From Isoetes taiwanensis (lineage: Eukaryota > Streptophyta > Lycopodiopsida > Isoetales > Isoetaceae): a DNA stretch of 64,000 bases. Positions 34,627 through 45,022 of the stretch are shown piece after piece (position 1 is the stretch's first letter; each line of letters begins with the position of its first letter). The notes below the pieces were generated by a model. That model was not told where the DNA came from and searched no databases. It saw nothing but the letters and a program-made list of their open reading frames with translations. The stretch lies in NCBI GenBank assembly GCA_021234155.1, contig JAJEKV010000060.1, forward strand, positions 8,950,323 to 9,014,322, given 5' to 3'. Made by a program: the position numbers and the translations under genes.

Positions 34627-35224
34627 AGAAGAACACTATCAAGGTCTAAAGGGGTGGTGAAGATCAAGGGTCCAGATTCATTTGTGCTTGTTGTTAGAAT
34701 CCAAGGGCCCATATTAAGTTGTGTTAGTTGTTAAACAAAAAGACAAATTTGGTTATGGAGAAGAAGAAGACAAAAAACAAAGGATTGATGAGGTGTAAAA
34801 AAGGAGTGCCAAGATCATGCCAAGTGGATGGCCAAGATTTATCAAAAAAAATTATAAATATCTTGAGGGGACTTGTTCTCCTCCTCTTTGGCTCTAGAAT
34901 CTCACATGGAGCAAGGGTAGTGGCAGCCCTGGGAAGATGGTGTCAGAGACCTCTTCCCCCATGCAAGATATCTTGAAGCATTGTTTTATATTATTTTCTT
35001 GAATAAAGTGGTGCACCCTCTTTTTATCTTCCACATCTTTTCCATTTTTCCATATTTCTACATTTTCTTCCACATTTCCTTTATCGAATTTTCATTACCA
35101 AATTTACGTTCTTTTTTTCCTTCAAAAAATTTTTCTTGGTTCTTTTGCCTTGCAGCAGCACTATTTGATCCCATGTTTGCCTTTGAAGGCCGAATGCATG
35201 CGGGTATGGGGAAATCCGGCATCA

Positions 35225-36960
35225 TTATGGAGGTTCTACCGAGATCTTAATTTTCCCCGGGATCAAGTTTTGGTGCTGCTGTAATTTTCTCCATCATTCA
35301 TTCTTGCCATATCTTAAATTTTCCTGCTCTCTTTCTCTGCCATCTTTTTCATGCCCAGCTTCGTTCTTTCCTGCACCATTCCTAGTGCTTGCTGTAAAAA
35401 ATGACAGTATGCCAAAAGAGACAAGCTTGAAGGTCTTTTTCTACACAAGCTGCTGATTCTAAAAGTGTTGGTTTTGTTACAGTACCAGGGCATCTCGAGA
35501 GAGAAAGAATGACAAATCAAGAAGGATTGATGCTGCTTATGATTATTTCGGGAGAGCCAGCAAAACGCCAGCCCTCCAATGCTGTAAAATCATGCCTTGT
35601 GCCCTGCTCTTGCCCTGTGCTGTGCTGCATACTTTGCCTTGTTTCTCTGTTGATTCTCTGTTGATTCTCTGCCTGCAAGGAAAACCATAGCCAAGCATGC
35701 AAAGGCCAAGAAGAAAAAGATCCTCTGCTCTTGCTTCAAGTTCTCCAAGCTCCAACAGAAAAACCATTTCCTCTTACTCGTTGCCTCTGATCTCTACTCC
35801 GTGCTCTGTGGGCGACAAAAGGATGAGCTAACAAAGACATTCGAAGGCGCTGTTTGCCCTAAGCTTGCTGCCGAACCTGCAAGAGTATGAGGAGAGAATA
35901 GAATAGAAGGTAAGATCAAGAAGCCACAACCGCCCTGCCTATTGCCGAATCCATCTGCCGCCAGAAGCTCTGTCTCTGCCATCGCTACCTGCAAGTAAGA
36001 AATGGGAAGGGAAGGAGAGAAGAGGAAGAAGGAAGTCTGCACATGTTGCCGCCAATCCATTCCGAAGACTCTCTACTGCATGCATACAAGAGACCTTTTT
36101 ATTGCCCTTTCTTGAATTTGATATTTTTTTGACATCCATTTATTTCCCTTGCCTATTTTTTTTCGATCTTTTGGCCCTTTACTTTGCCTCGCATTTTCCC
36201 GTTAACGTTCTTTTATTTTTGTTTTATACCCCTACATTATACCATTATTACGTGCCACGTTTCCTCTTTTTATGCCTTGGCCATACCTTGCACACATTAT
36301 TGCCTTTATTGCACCTTTACATACCTTATCTTGCCACTTCCTTATCCATCGCGGTAAATGTCGGACACTGACATGTTATACCCAGCCTTAAATGGCAAAA
36401 AATCCGCTAAGTCCACAAAAATGCCGTGTAATTTTTTTTGGGCGTGGCTATAACATGTCAAACACACGGATATACCACGGATATGCCCGTGGGTATAACA
36501 TGTCAGCGTCCGATATTTACTGCGCTCCCTTCCTTATTGTGAAAAAAATTATCATTCGCCTTGATACACACCTTGTTGGACACTTTGGCTAGCAACTTGA
36601 CATCTTTTTGTTTGTGCGACTCTATCTTACCATCCCCAATCCTTTGCATTTTTACGCCCTACCCCAAGGCCAAATACTATCATCATTTTTTCAAAATCTT
36701 TCTTATGGCACAAGTTACATTTTGGTGTAGTTACATTTTGGTGTTGGAGTACACCTAAAAAACTCCAAAATATTATCTTTTTTAATAGGTTTGGAGGGTC
36801 CGTTAAAACCCCCATTTTTTTTAATAGGTTTGGTGGGACCCGTAAAACCCCCAGTTAGCTCTTCTTTGTGCCAAAGAAGACTAATTTATTGTACTTAAAT
36901 GTGAAAAGTGTTGAAGTTGGTGGCCGAGGGGACCGGCCACATCTTTTTGTTTGTGCGTGA
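35225..36960 (+). other. Interior of the LTR element, non-coding
   Basis: Holds no retroviral-type gene. It contains the right breakpoint of the triplication (35,880), a MITE-like inverted repeat (36,350-36,524), a 17-bp tandem pair around AGTTACATTTTGGTG (near 36,711-36,743) and a direct repeat of about 38 bp around TTTTTTAATAGGTTTGG (near 36,778 and 36,818). Confidence 0.7.
36350..36524. mobile_element. MITE-like element with 35-bp inverted arms
   Basis: The left arm (36,350-36,384) and right arm (36,490-36,524) are inverted copies differing at 3 positions. Both contain CTGACATGTTATACCCA or its complement. The total length is 175 bp with a short unrelated centre. No certain target duplication is visible. 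It lies in the part of the LTR element not present in copies 1 and 2. Confidence 0.65.
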
Positions 36961-37599
36961 TGTTGACCCGATTTTTGGCAAAATCGGGCTCAACATAGAA
37001 GAACACTATCAAGGTCTAAAGGGGTGGTGAAGATCAAGGGTCCAGATTCATTTGTGCTTGTTGTTAGGATCCAAGGGCCCATATTAAGTTGTGTTAGTTG
37101 TTAAACAAAAAGACAAATTTGGTTATGGAGAAGAAGAAGACAAAAAACAAAGGATTGATGAGGTGTAAAAAAGGAGTGCCAAGATCATGCCAAGTGGATG
37201 GCCAAGATTTATCAAAAAAAATTATAAATATCTTGAGGGGACTTGTTCTCCTCCTCTTTGGCTCTAGAATCTCACATGGAGCAAGGGTAGTGGCAGCCCT
37301 GGGAAGATGGTGTCAGAGACCTCTTCCCCCATGCAAGATATCTTGAAGCATTGTTTTATATTATTTTCTTGAATAAAGTGGTGCACCCTCTTTTTATCTT
37401 CCACATCTTTCCCATTTTTCCATATTTCTACATTTTCTTCCACATTTCCTTTATCGAATTTTCAGTACCAAATTTTCGTCCTTTTTTTCCTTCAAAACAT
37501 TTTTCTTGGTTCTTTTGCCTTGCAGCAGCACTATTTGATCCCATGTTTGCCTTTGAAGGCCGAATGCATGCGGGTATGGGGAAATCCGGCATCAATGCC

Positions 37600-40500
37600 A
37601 GATCTGAGATTGCACACAAGGTTAGCATTCAATCTAAGCACATACATAATCAGTATTTATGGGTTCGCATAGATCAGTCTGGTCAGAGTACATATCTAGC
37701 TCTATGCTATTTTGCGCCTTTGTCCATGCATGTCTATGATCACTTGGTAACAGGCAGATCAGACCCATTCCATGAATTATGCAAGGACACGCTCCAGTTT
37801 CGTGAAATGTGCGAAGTTCTTCTGGTAGGTGATTTTAATGCCAGAACAAAGACATTGCAGACAACCTCATTTGCGGGCTCCTTAAACGATGTTAGGCTGA
37901 TTGAGGATGAAGATACATCTTTTCAAAGGCAATCTGCAGATCACATAAAAAACAGCATGGGAGATCTTCTTTTGGAGCTAGGGACAATCTGCAAATTGAA
38001 AATCTTGAATGGCACTGTAAACTTTCCTGGCTCGGAGTAAAAATACATGTTTCATCATTTAGGATCCAAAGATCTGATTGATTATCTCGCTAGCAAATGA
38101 CCGTAACTCCAGGCCGACTTGATTTTTATGTGATGGATAAGTTGCCAGAATCAGACCACGTTCCATTATGCTTTGAATTAGCAGGACATGTATCTGCCAA
38201 ACAGGACCCAATAAGTTTCACACCTAAATTGAAGCTGGATTATAGGAAGCAAAGCCAGTATGCCAGTCATTTTGAGACTCTCATCACAGATGTTGTGTGG
38301 ATCGGAGAGGTGGAGGCAGATGCAACACAATTTTCGTCCTTATTAAGTGCAGCAGCCATGGAGATCTTTGGATGCACAAAAAAGAGAAGACCGGGCAGCA
38401 ATGGTTGGTGGGACACAGAATGCCGCATAGCCAGAGCTAAATTACCTGCTGGATGCATATGCAAACCGAAATGGTATAGAGCTCTCATAAGAAGGAAGAA
38501 AAGATCTTACCTTAAACAGAGACAAGCTAACTTACAGGATTAGTTCTGCACACATCCTAAGACATTCTGGAAACAAATATCTAAAACACAAAAGCATCCG
38601 GATCTGGATCCTACTGAGTTACTTGAAATGGTCAAGGAGCTCTATTTGCACAAGGCCGAAGGTATGCAAGTAGAGCAAGTAGAAGAGGATCTATTCACCA
38701 TCGGTGATGTGAAAACCGCCTTACAAACTATGCAGAATGGGAAAGCTGCTGATATGCAAGGCCTGAGCATTGAATTGCTGAAATGGTTAGGAGATGGGCC
38801 CATCGAAGTGGTGACCCGCTTAATGAACCAGTGACGGCACGGGGCTGCCACATAACCGAAAGTAAATAGAGTTTTCTCCATTCATAAATCTGGAGACGAC
38901 ACAATGTGTACCTAAACTACCGGGACCATATTGATTGGCAAAGATGTTCTCAAAATCTGTTGGGCAGCCTATTAGAAAAGAAACTTCGATCATTGGGCTG
39001 ACGAGAATGGGAAGAGGGCTGATTGCCAGGCAGGTTTTAGAAAGCAGCATTGCACCCTGGACCATGCTCTTAGCTTGAGGGCACTGATTGAGCAGGCAAA
39101 AAATCCACGACAGGGTCTGTATCTCGCATTCATAGACTTTACAAAAGCCTTCGATACAGTCCCTCGGAGGGATTTGAGATTGAGAATGGAGCAGATTGGA
39201 GTACCAAAACCTATTCGCGGCGCCATCTCGCAGCTATACTCAGAGGTAATAGTGAAACTTTCAGTCAAATTTGAGGATGAAATCAACAGCACTATAGGTG
39301 TACGCCAAGGATGCCCTTTGTCTCCGACATTGTTTGGCTTACTTGAGGAGTGGTTGAGCGCGCAGGGCTTATCTGGTTCCAGGTTGGGTAATTTCCTTGT
39401 GCAATTACTTCTTTATGCTGATGATTTAGTTTTGATAGCAGACAAACCAGAGGGCCTTCAATCTCATCTAGATAGCCTGGCCACTTTCTGTGAACTAAGA
39501 CACATGAAGGTCAACATGTGCAAATCGAAAGTGATGATTGTGGGAACAAAAAGCAGGCCGAGTTTCACAAACAAAAATGAACAGTTGGAAATAGTAGACA
39601 GTTATAAATATCTGGGATTAGAATTTTCAGCCAAGTACAGTTGGAAAGAATGTGTCAGGAAGCGGATTCAAGGAGGCAAAACAGCCCTATACAGCATGTT
39701 ATCTAGATGCCATAGTGCATCTCTCATGGATTGGGGTCTCAAGAAGATTCTGTTTAAGACATTGGTGCAGACAGTGATCCTGTATGGCTCCCCGATTTGG
39801 GGGCCTGGCATCTCATTGCAGCAATGGTCTCAAGTGGAAACAGTATTAAAAACGTTTCTCCGTGAAGAGTTTGGCATTAAATCCCAAATCCCATATGCGA
39901 TACTGCTGGCTGAGACTGACATGCTCCCTCTTGAAGCGGAGGCCTTATATCAGACCTTAAATTTTGTTATGAGGATTCACAAGCAGGCAGATGGACGGTT
40001 GTCCAAGTTAGCTCTATCTGAATCTAAAACATCAGGATGGTACCATGATGTGAATGTATGGGCGGAGAGGTGGGGGATATCCCTACATCATTTACCAGAC
40101 ACTGAACTGGGTGCCAGAGATTTAGTGCAGACGCAGGTCGTAGATCGGCTCTGGGTGGAGAAGGGTTCACGTATGGTTAAATATATCTCAGACATAAATC
40201 CCTTATTGGTATATACGGAGCAAAACTATCTGAGAGCCCAAATCCCCAGATATCTGAAGCAGTACATCGCCAGATATAGAACCAGCTCGCACCGGTTACA
40301 TGTGGAAACAGGCAGGTGGTCGAAAATCCCAAGGGAAGAGAGATTTTGTAAGGTTTGTGGCCCAGGGGATTCACCTTTGATCAGCGTATAACCCATGAGA
40401 GTTCAACGGAGGGGTGTTTTTTGGACCATTTGCGTACGTATACGTAGGGGTTAGGGGTGTTTTAGGCACTAATTTGGAGCAATATCTATACACAGAGGGG

Positions 40501-40787
40501 TCAAATTGCCTTTTAAAAATGCGTATACAAGGGGGTTTTTTTGCTACCCTCCGAATGCAGATGCCATACCCCCCTTATGTATAAGTGCACCCCCGGGGGT
40601 TTGTGGCATGAACATGGTCGAAGATGAAACCCACACATTCTTACACTGCTCAGCATACGAAGAGATTCGAGATAAGTTCTGTATTAATGATGTTGATTTT
40701 TCCTCTTTGTTAGACAGAGATCCTATGACACTTGGTCTTTATTTTAAAACTATAGAAGCACATCGCTCTCTAGTTTTAAAAATTTGA
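37600..40787 (+). pseudogene. LINE-A ORF2 remainder: endonuclease end, reverse transcriptase, CCHC
   Basis: Endonuclease: ARSEIAHKVSI onward with LVGDFNARTK (Asp/Asn motif), a stop at 38,038, a frameshift, then ESDHVPLCF (Asp-His motif). Linker: stop at 38,541 after NLQD. RT: damaged fingers (NGKAADMQGLSIELLKW) with several stops between 38,830 and 39,060. An open 438-codon frame (39,075-40,391) then holds AFIDFTKAFDTV (motif A), GVRQGCPLSPTLF (motif B), LLLYADDLVLIA (motif C with both Asp) and YKYLGLEFS. The C-terminal zinc knuckle begins CKVCG at 40,349 and is completed after a 236-bp insertion by EDETHTFLHC, giving C-x2-C-x9-H-x4-C. No RNase H domain. The frame ends after LVLKI. The catalytic residues survive, but the copy cannot make a full ORF2 protein. 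Confidence 0.9.
40362..40597. mobile_element. Mutator-like MITE inserted in the zinc knuckle
   Basis: 236 bp flanked by the direct repeat GGTTTGTGGC (40,352-40,361 and 40,598-40,607), a 9-10 bp duplication typical of Mutator-like elements. The ends CCAGGGGATTCAC and (reverse complement of the right end) CCCGGGGGTGCAC match at 10 of 13 positions. Removing the insert in thought restores the CCHC frame exactly, confirming the boundaries. The interior has runs of four or five G and a TACGTATACGTA palindrome; it has no coding capacity. Confidence 0.85.
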
Positions 40788-40846
40788 ACAAAATTTATTC
40801 TGTATGCATTCGCTCCATGGCCTTCAAGGTCCTAAGCGGGCGTGAT

Positions 40847-40920
40847 CAATTTCAATTTCAATTTCAATTTCAATTTCAATTTCAATTTCAATTTCAATTT
40901 CAATTTCAATTTCAATTTCA
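40847..40920 (+). repeat. (TTTCAA)n tail of LINE-A
   Basis: About 12 hexamer units directly after the LINE 3' untranslated region. A microsatellite tail in place of poly(A) is usual for some non-LTR clades but not for classical plant L1 elements. Confidence 0.85.
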
Positions 40921-41317
40921 TATTGCACCAAGTTAATCAAAGTGACCTTACATATTGCACCAGGTAATGCTCCTTTCCATTTTAGTGCACTGCATATGCT
41001 CCTTTCTAAGGCATTTGCCCAATTTGACTTTGTTTGATCTAATTAATTGTAAAACATATGGTAAAATTGTGGGTTCAACTCCTACATGTTCACATTTCTA
41101 TTGCATTCACAAATTTCTCTATTGCAGCATCACTAAACAACACTATTAAATATTCTATACTCAAGATCAAGTTGTTAAGTTGTATTGGTTAACTATATTC
41201 TATTTGGTGTCCTACAAAATAGCACATTTACCACATATGCAAACTATCAAAACTAAACCAACTATAATTATCACATTGTGGTATTTTAATAATTAATCAC
41301 TATCAACGTTGTAAAAA

Positions 41318-41530
41318 TTACCATGTACGCATACCGAGGAAGATAGATGTGATCAATTATCGTTCCACTAAACTTGACATATTAACCATTAGTACATATC
41401 ATATAGTAAAACCTGTTAATATAGGCACTTCAAATTACCATTTCCACATACTGATAAAAATAGATGTGATCAAATATCATTCCACAAAACTTGCTAGATT
41501 AAGCATTAGTACATATCATATATTCTAAGC
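41318..41530. repeat. Direct repeat of about 100 bp
   Basis: Two copies (about 41,318-41,412 and 41,430-41,530) share AAATTACCAT, ATAGATGTGATCAA, TTCCAC and CATTAGTACATATCATATA in order. The surrounding 40,956-41,727 is AT-rich and shows no gene. Confidence 0.7.
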
Positions 41531-43385
41531 TGCTATAAAGACCAACTATAACTATCATGTTCTAGTACTATGTCAAAAAATAATGCTTGTTTATCATGTC
41601 CTGGAATTGTATTGACGAACTACATTATATAACTAGACATGGTTTGTAAACTTTTTGGCCCACAAACGCGTATTGATTTTAGGATTTAGTTTTCACTAAC
41701 AAATCAATTCAAAAAAGTCATACTGATTCAAGTTTGGGGGCCTTGTGCTATCGGACCCCTAGGTGCCACCTCTAACACTTTCTCAAAAAAAATATCAAGG
41801 AAGTCCTTGGCTTGACCATCAGAGACCACACTTTGGCATTTCCTAGCTAGCTTCAGAGCTTCCCGCCCGACATAACCTCCAACATGAAACTCCCAACACG
41901 TTGACTCTAAAGGGCAGAAGGCTTCAATCAGAAAACTCGAAAGGGTCAAAGAAAACCCGTACTTATTCAGCCTTCCCTTATGCGCCGTCAGTAGCTCATA
42001 CTTGATTGGTGAACAAAGGACAGGGTCGACCCAGTTTTCTTCTTCCTCTTCCTCTTCGTCCTCTATAAGGTCCACATCCACATCTGCAGTCCCTTTCCCT
42101 TTGTCTTCGCAATTGGATTCGACATAAAACACATTCTTCACTAGGGGTTCATCTAGCCGATAGCACTGCCAAGCAATCTTCTCACCTTCTGGTTTCCCCT
42201 TGAGTCTTTCATATTCTTTATCATCCATAATGGCTATCATCATGTGAGATCTTATTTTTGGTACTAAACTCACTATCTTTGTTTTCATCTATCATTACTG
42301 CTTGCCTCATCACTTTAATGCATTCGAGATCATTTGCAGCAGCTAGTGCATAGGCGTAGGACATGTCGGAGTGGCAAACTGTCACAATAGTATAATGCAT
42401 CTCAGTCGTAAAACCACTGCATGTGTTGAAGAAGGTGTTGTAATCATCTTGTGTCCATCTCGTGCCACGGCTATCAAGAACAAATAGAGTGGTGTCGGTT
42501 GGCCCATCACCTACGTCTGGTAAGGCACACTTAAAACCAGTGGACACCTTATAGAAAAAAGGAGACTCATCTTCTGGCGTCTGTTTCACCAAAGCAACTT
42601 TTCTTTTTAGGTCAAACGCCACTTTCGTGTGAATCCCTTTTAGAGTTGCCACATTCTTCGCCTTTTGCTGCTTCACAAAATCTTTTGACCAAAACACATA
42701 TTTCTTAATGTCATCATCAGATACATTTGTACTTTTGCATTAAGCCTATCTCTGATAACATGAAGTCTCCTGTGAGCCTTTGCAGTTCTTCGCCAACAGC
42801 CTTTTTCAGGACTTTCATATTTTTTAGCGATTCGCATGCATCTTCGAAAGATGTCAAGTGCTTTGCTGCAGACGTTTTCTTGTAGACAACTTCCTTTCTG
42901 ATGCACCTATCTAGAACAGAGAGTAATTCTGCATCATCCAATCCTTGTGCCTTTCTCATTTCTGTGATACCTATATAAAAAATAGACGTATCTTGCGGAG
43001 GAAACCTGCTATACGAATCTGGAAACTTCTTTTCCGTATAGGCGTCCCAAAATTCGTTCCACTTTTCCCATACCTGGTTAGAAAAAAAAAACAATCTTGC
43101 AGGCATCCTTTGGCACCGTTTGATCTTCTGAGCTAGCTTGTGCATACCCTTTTTTCTTCTTTGATCTGGTGCCTTTACTCTTGTCCTGTATTATGGTTTG
43201 GCACAGTGTCCTTTCTAGTAATTTGAATTCGGCACTCTTAGATTGCCCTTGTCTGGTCGGCATTGGTTTTCCATATTCGATCCATTGGTTACGAGCATGC
43301 CGCAACTGCTCCACATACGAACTGCAAAATATGGGCCGTTAAATAAATAAAAAAGACAGGCCATCAAAGTAATAACAATATAAAA

Positions 43386-43684
43386 CGCGCCAGGCGCGTT
43401 TTCGTTAATCACGGTTTTACGAGAAACGCGCCTGGCGCGATTTCTTCATGATGAAGAAATCGAGCCAGGCGTGTTTCCGGTAAATCCGTCAAAATAAATA
43501 ACAACATAAAACGCGCCACACGCGTTTTCGTTTATCACGTATTTAGAAGAAACGCGCCTGGCGCGATTTCTTCATGTATCACATGAAGCGTTTCTTGTAA
43601 AACCGTGATTAACGAAAACGCGCCTGGCGCGATTTCAAACGCTATAGGAAATGCACATTAAAGCAGCAAATCGCGCCTGGCGCG
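43386..43684. repeat. Cluster of seven 13-bp GC palindromes in intron 2
   Basis: CGCGCCTGGCGCG or its complement at 43,386, 43,427, 43,553, 43,619 and 43,672; degenerate versions at 43,461 (CGAGCCAGGCGTG) and 43,512 (CGCGCCACACGCG). Flanks are A-runs and T-runs. Larger inverted repeats are built on top: 43,422-43,445 pairs with 43,454-43,478, and the first copy plus GTTTTCGTTAATCACGG pairs with the segment ending at 43,631. The transcript could fold strongly. Confidence 0.85.
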
Positions 43685-44894
43685 GTTTGGAAGTTCCAAA
43701 ATAAATATGTGCTAGAAAATAAAATACCTTTTGTATAGGAATGTCTTTCCCATGTCATTCAGTAGCGCGCTGATTTCGGCTAATTCTGCTGCTGTTGTTG
43801 AGCCACTGAGGAACCGGCAATTTCTGACTGAGTATAGTCTATGGAATAACTGATTTCCAGTTTTTTGTGCTTGACTGATCAAAACCTTCTGCGCCTCCAC
43901 TGAATGCTGGCCATCTATTATCATGAAGTGAATATCCAGGTTGCCAGTTAAATCTTCAAGTTTATTCCATATCAACACCTTCTTCGTCTTCATATCAAAA
44001 GGCACCACATCTGCCGGCATTGGCACCTGCCCTGAGTTTTCTATCATGCTGTTGACTATTTCCATTGCGTGCTGCTTGTCGTATCTTCTGCTGACAAACA
44101 TAGCCTTCGTGGACCTAAAAAGCCTGTCGACATGGATTGGATGCGTGAAGTTAAGGCCCAGTGGATACTTATCAGCATACTTCTTGAGTTTGCTCATGGC
44201 CTCTAACTGTCTCGCCTTATCGTCATCACTAGTCATATCTGTAATGCCTAGAACGTCTGTTGTTTCCCTGCCTCTAGAACTTGCATCTTCCTTCTCTTTT
44301 AAAGCTTGTAGGTACACACTAGCTGACGGCCTTGTACTGATTGCTCTTCTCACAGCTGAGAGACCTTCACATATTTTTTTTGGTGTCAATTGTTCACCAC
44401 CTGACCAGCCAAATTTGAAGAGGTTATCTGGCCTCATCCGTTCTTAGGGCTGTCTCTTTAAAGGAACTGGCACTGCAGTAATTTAACTTCTTCAATACTT
44501 TTTTATTTTTCTGACCCGCTTCAAGTAATACGGAACAGTATGAATCGTCCTGTTCTTCGCACGTAATCAGAATACCTTGTTTCTTCATTTGATCTGTTTC
44601 CTTAACTCTAGACATGAAAATAAGATCTGTCTTTCCGCTAGTCTTGAAGATCTCCACATACCATTCAGAGCCCTCTGGTAGATCTTCTTCTGGACACGGA
44701 GGCTCTACCTGAGCCTTTATTATTCCGGTCGTATCGTCCATGGTCACAACGTGTGCCAAATCTGCAACTGATACATCTTCCTCCGTTCTTGGTTTTTTTG
44801 TTGCCGATGACCCTTGACCCTGCGCAGGCTTTGCTTTTCTTTTCACATTTTTAGAAGATCCTGAAAGTTACAATCATATGGTGAGTAATGAAAT

Positions 44895-45022
44895 CGCGCC
44901 GAGCGCGTTTTGGTAGAAGCCTTACTACGAAAAACATAAATAGTATACAAGAAAAGTAGCAGAGGCAGCCGAAAACAATCAGGGGTTCATGACGCTCTCC
45001 CTTATAAATCGCGCGGAGCGCG
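44895..45022. repeat. Two variant GC palindromes in intron 1
   Basis: CGCGCCGAGCGCG (44,895-44,907) and CGCGCGGAGCGCG (45,010-45,022), each between AAAT and TTTT. They are related to the intron 2 family but altered in the centre. Confidence 0.7.

Larger units (their letters stand above)
28772..35880 (+). repeat. 7.1-kb tandem unit, copy 3
   Basis: Third copy (7,109 bp). Unlike the others it continues past GCCGAACCTGC into unique sequence (AAGAGTATGAGG at 35,881), so this is the right end of the triplication and the only copy with a complete LTR element. Its right half looks the least disturbed; its left half (28.8-31.5 kb) has its own CAG/CTG-associated changes. Confidence 0.95.
34591..37594 (+). 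mobile_element. Non-autonomous LTR retrotransposon (TRIM/LARD-like), complete
   Basis: 3,004 bp bounded by 634-bp direct LTRs (34,591-35,224 and 36,961-37,594), each TG...CA, flanked by ATGCC on both sides. The LTRs differ at 6 positions that I counted (about 1%), so the insertion is young. The 1.74-kb interior has no gag, protease, RT, integrase or RNase H motif, so it depends on another element. A primer-binding site is not obvious: TGGAGGTTCTACCGAG starts 3 bases after the left LTR but I could not match it to a tRNA. No clean polypurine tract abuts the right LTR. The LTR begins with a near-perfect inverted repeat. Confidence 0.9.
37595..40920 (+). mobile_element. LINE-A 3' half
   Basis: Continues the split LINE from the endonuclease middle to the hexamer tail. 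Only one copy exists in the window. Confidence 0.9.

Noticed and set aside
35225-35245. Primer-binding site for initiator tRNA-Met after the left LTR
   Set aside because: The sequence TGGAGGTTCTACCGAG does not match the expected TGGTATCAGAGC, so no tRNA was assigned.
14528-35880. Repeat-induced or deamination mutation as the cause of copy differences
   Set aside because: The changes include many indels and transversions at CHG sites; deamination would give only transitions.
43386-43684. CRISPR-like array
   Set aside because: The repeats are short palindromes with irregular spacing in a eukaryotic intron, and spacers are not of uniform length.
44424-44447. Two separate overlapping genes (44,846-44,424 and 44,437-43,712)
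   Set aside because: Domain continuity and in-phase splicing on both sides indicate one exon with a single-base frameshift.
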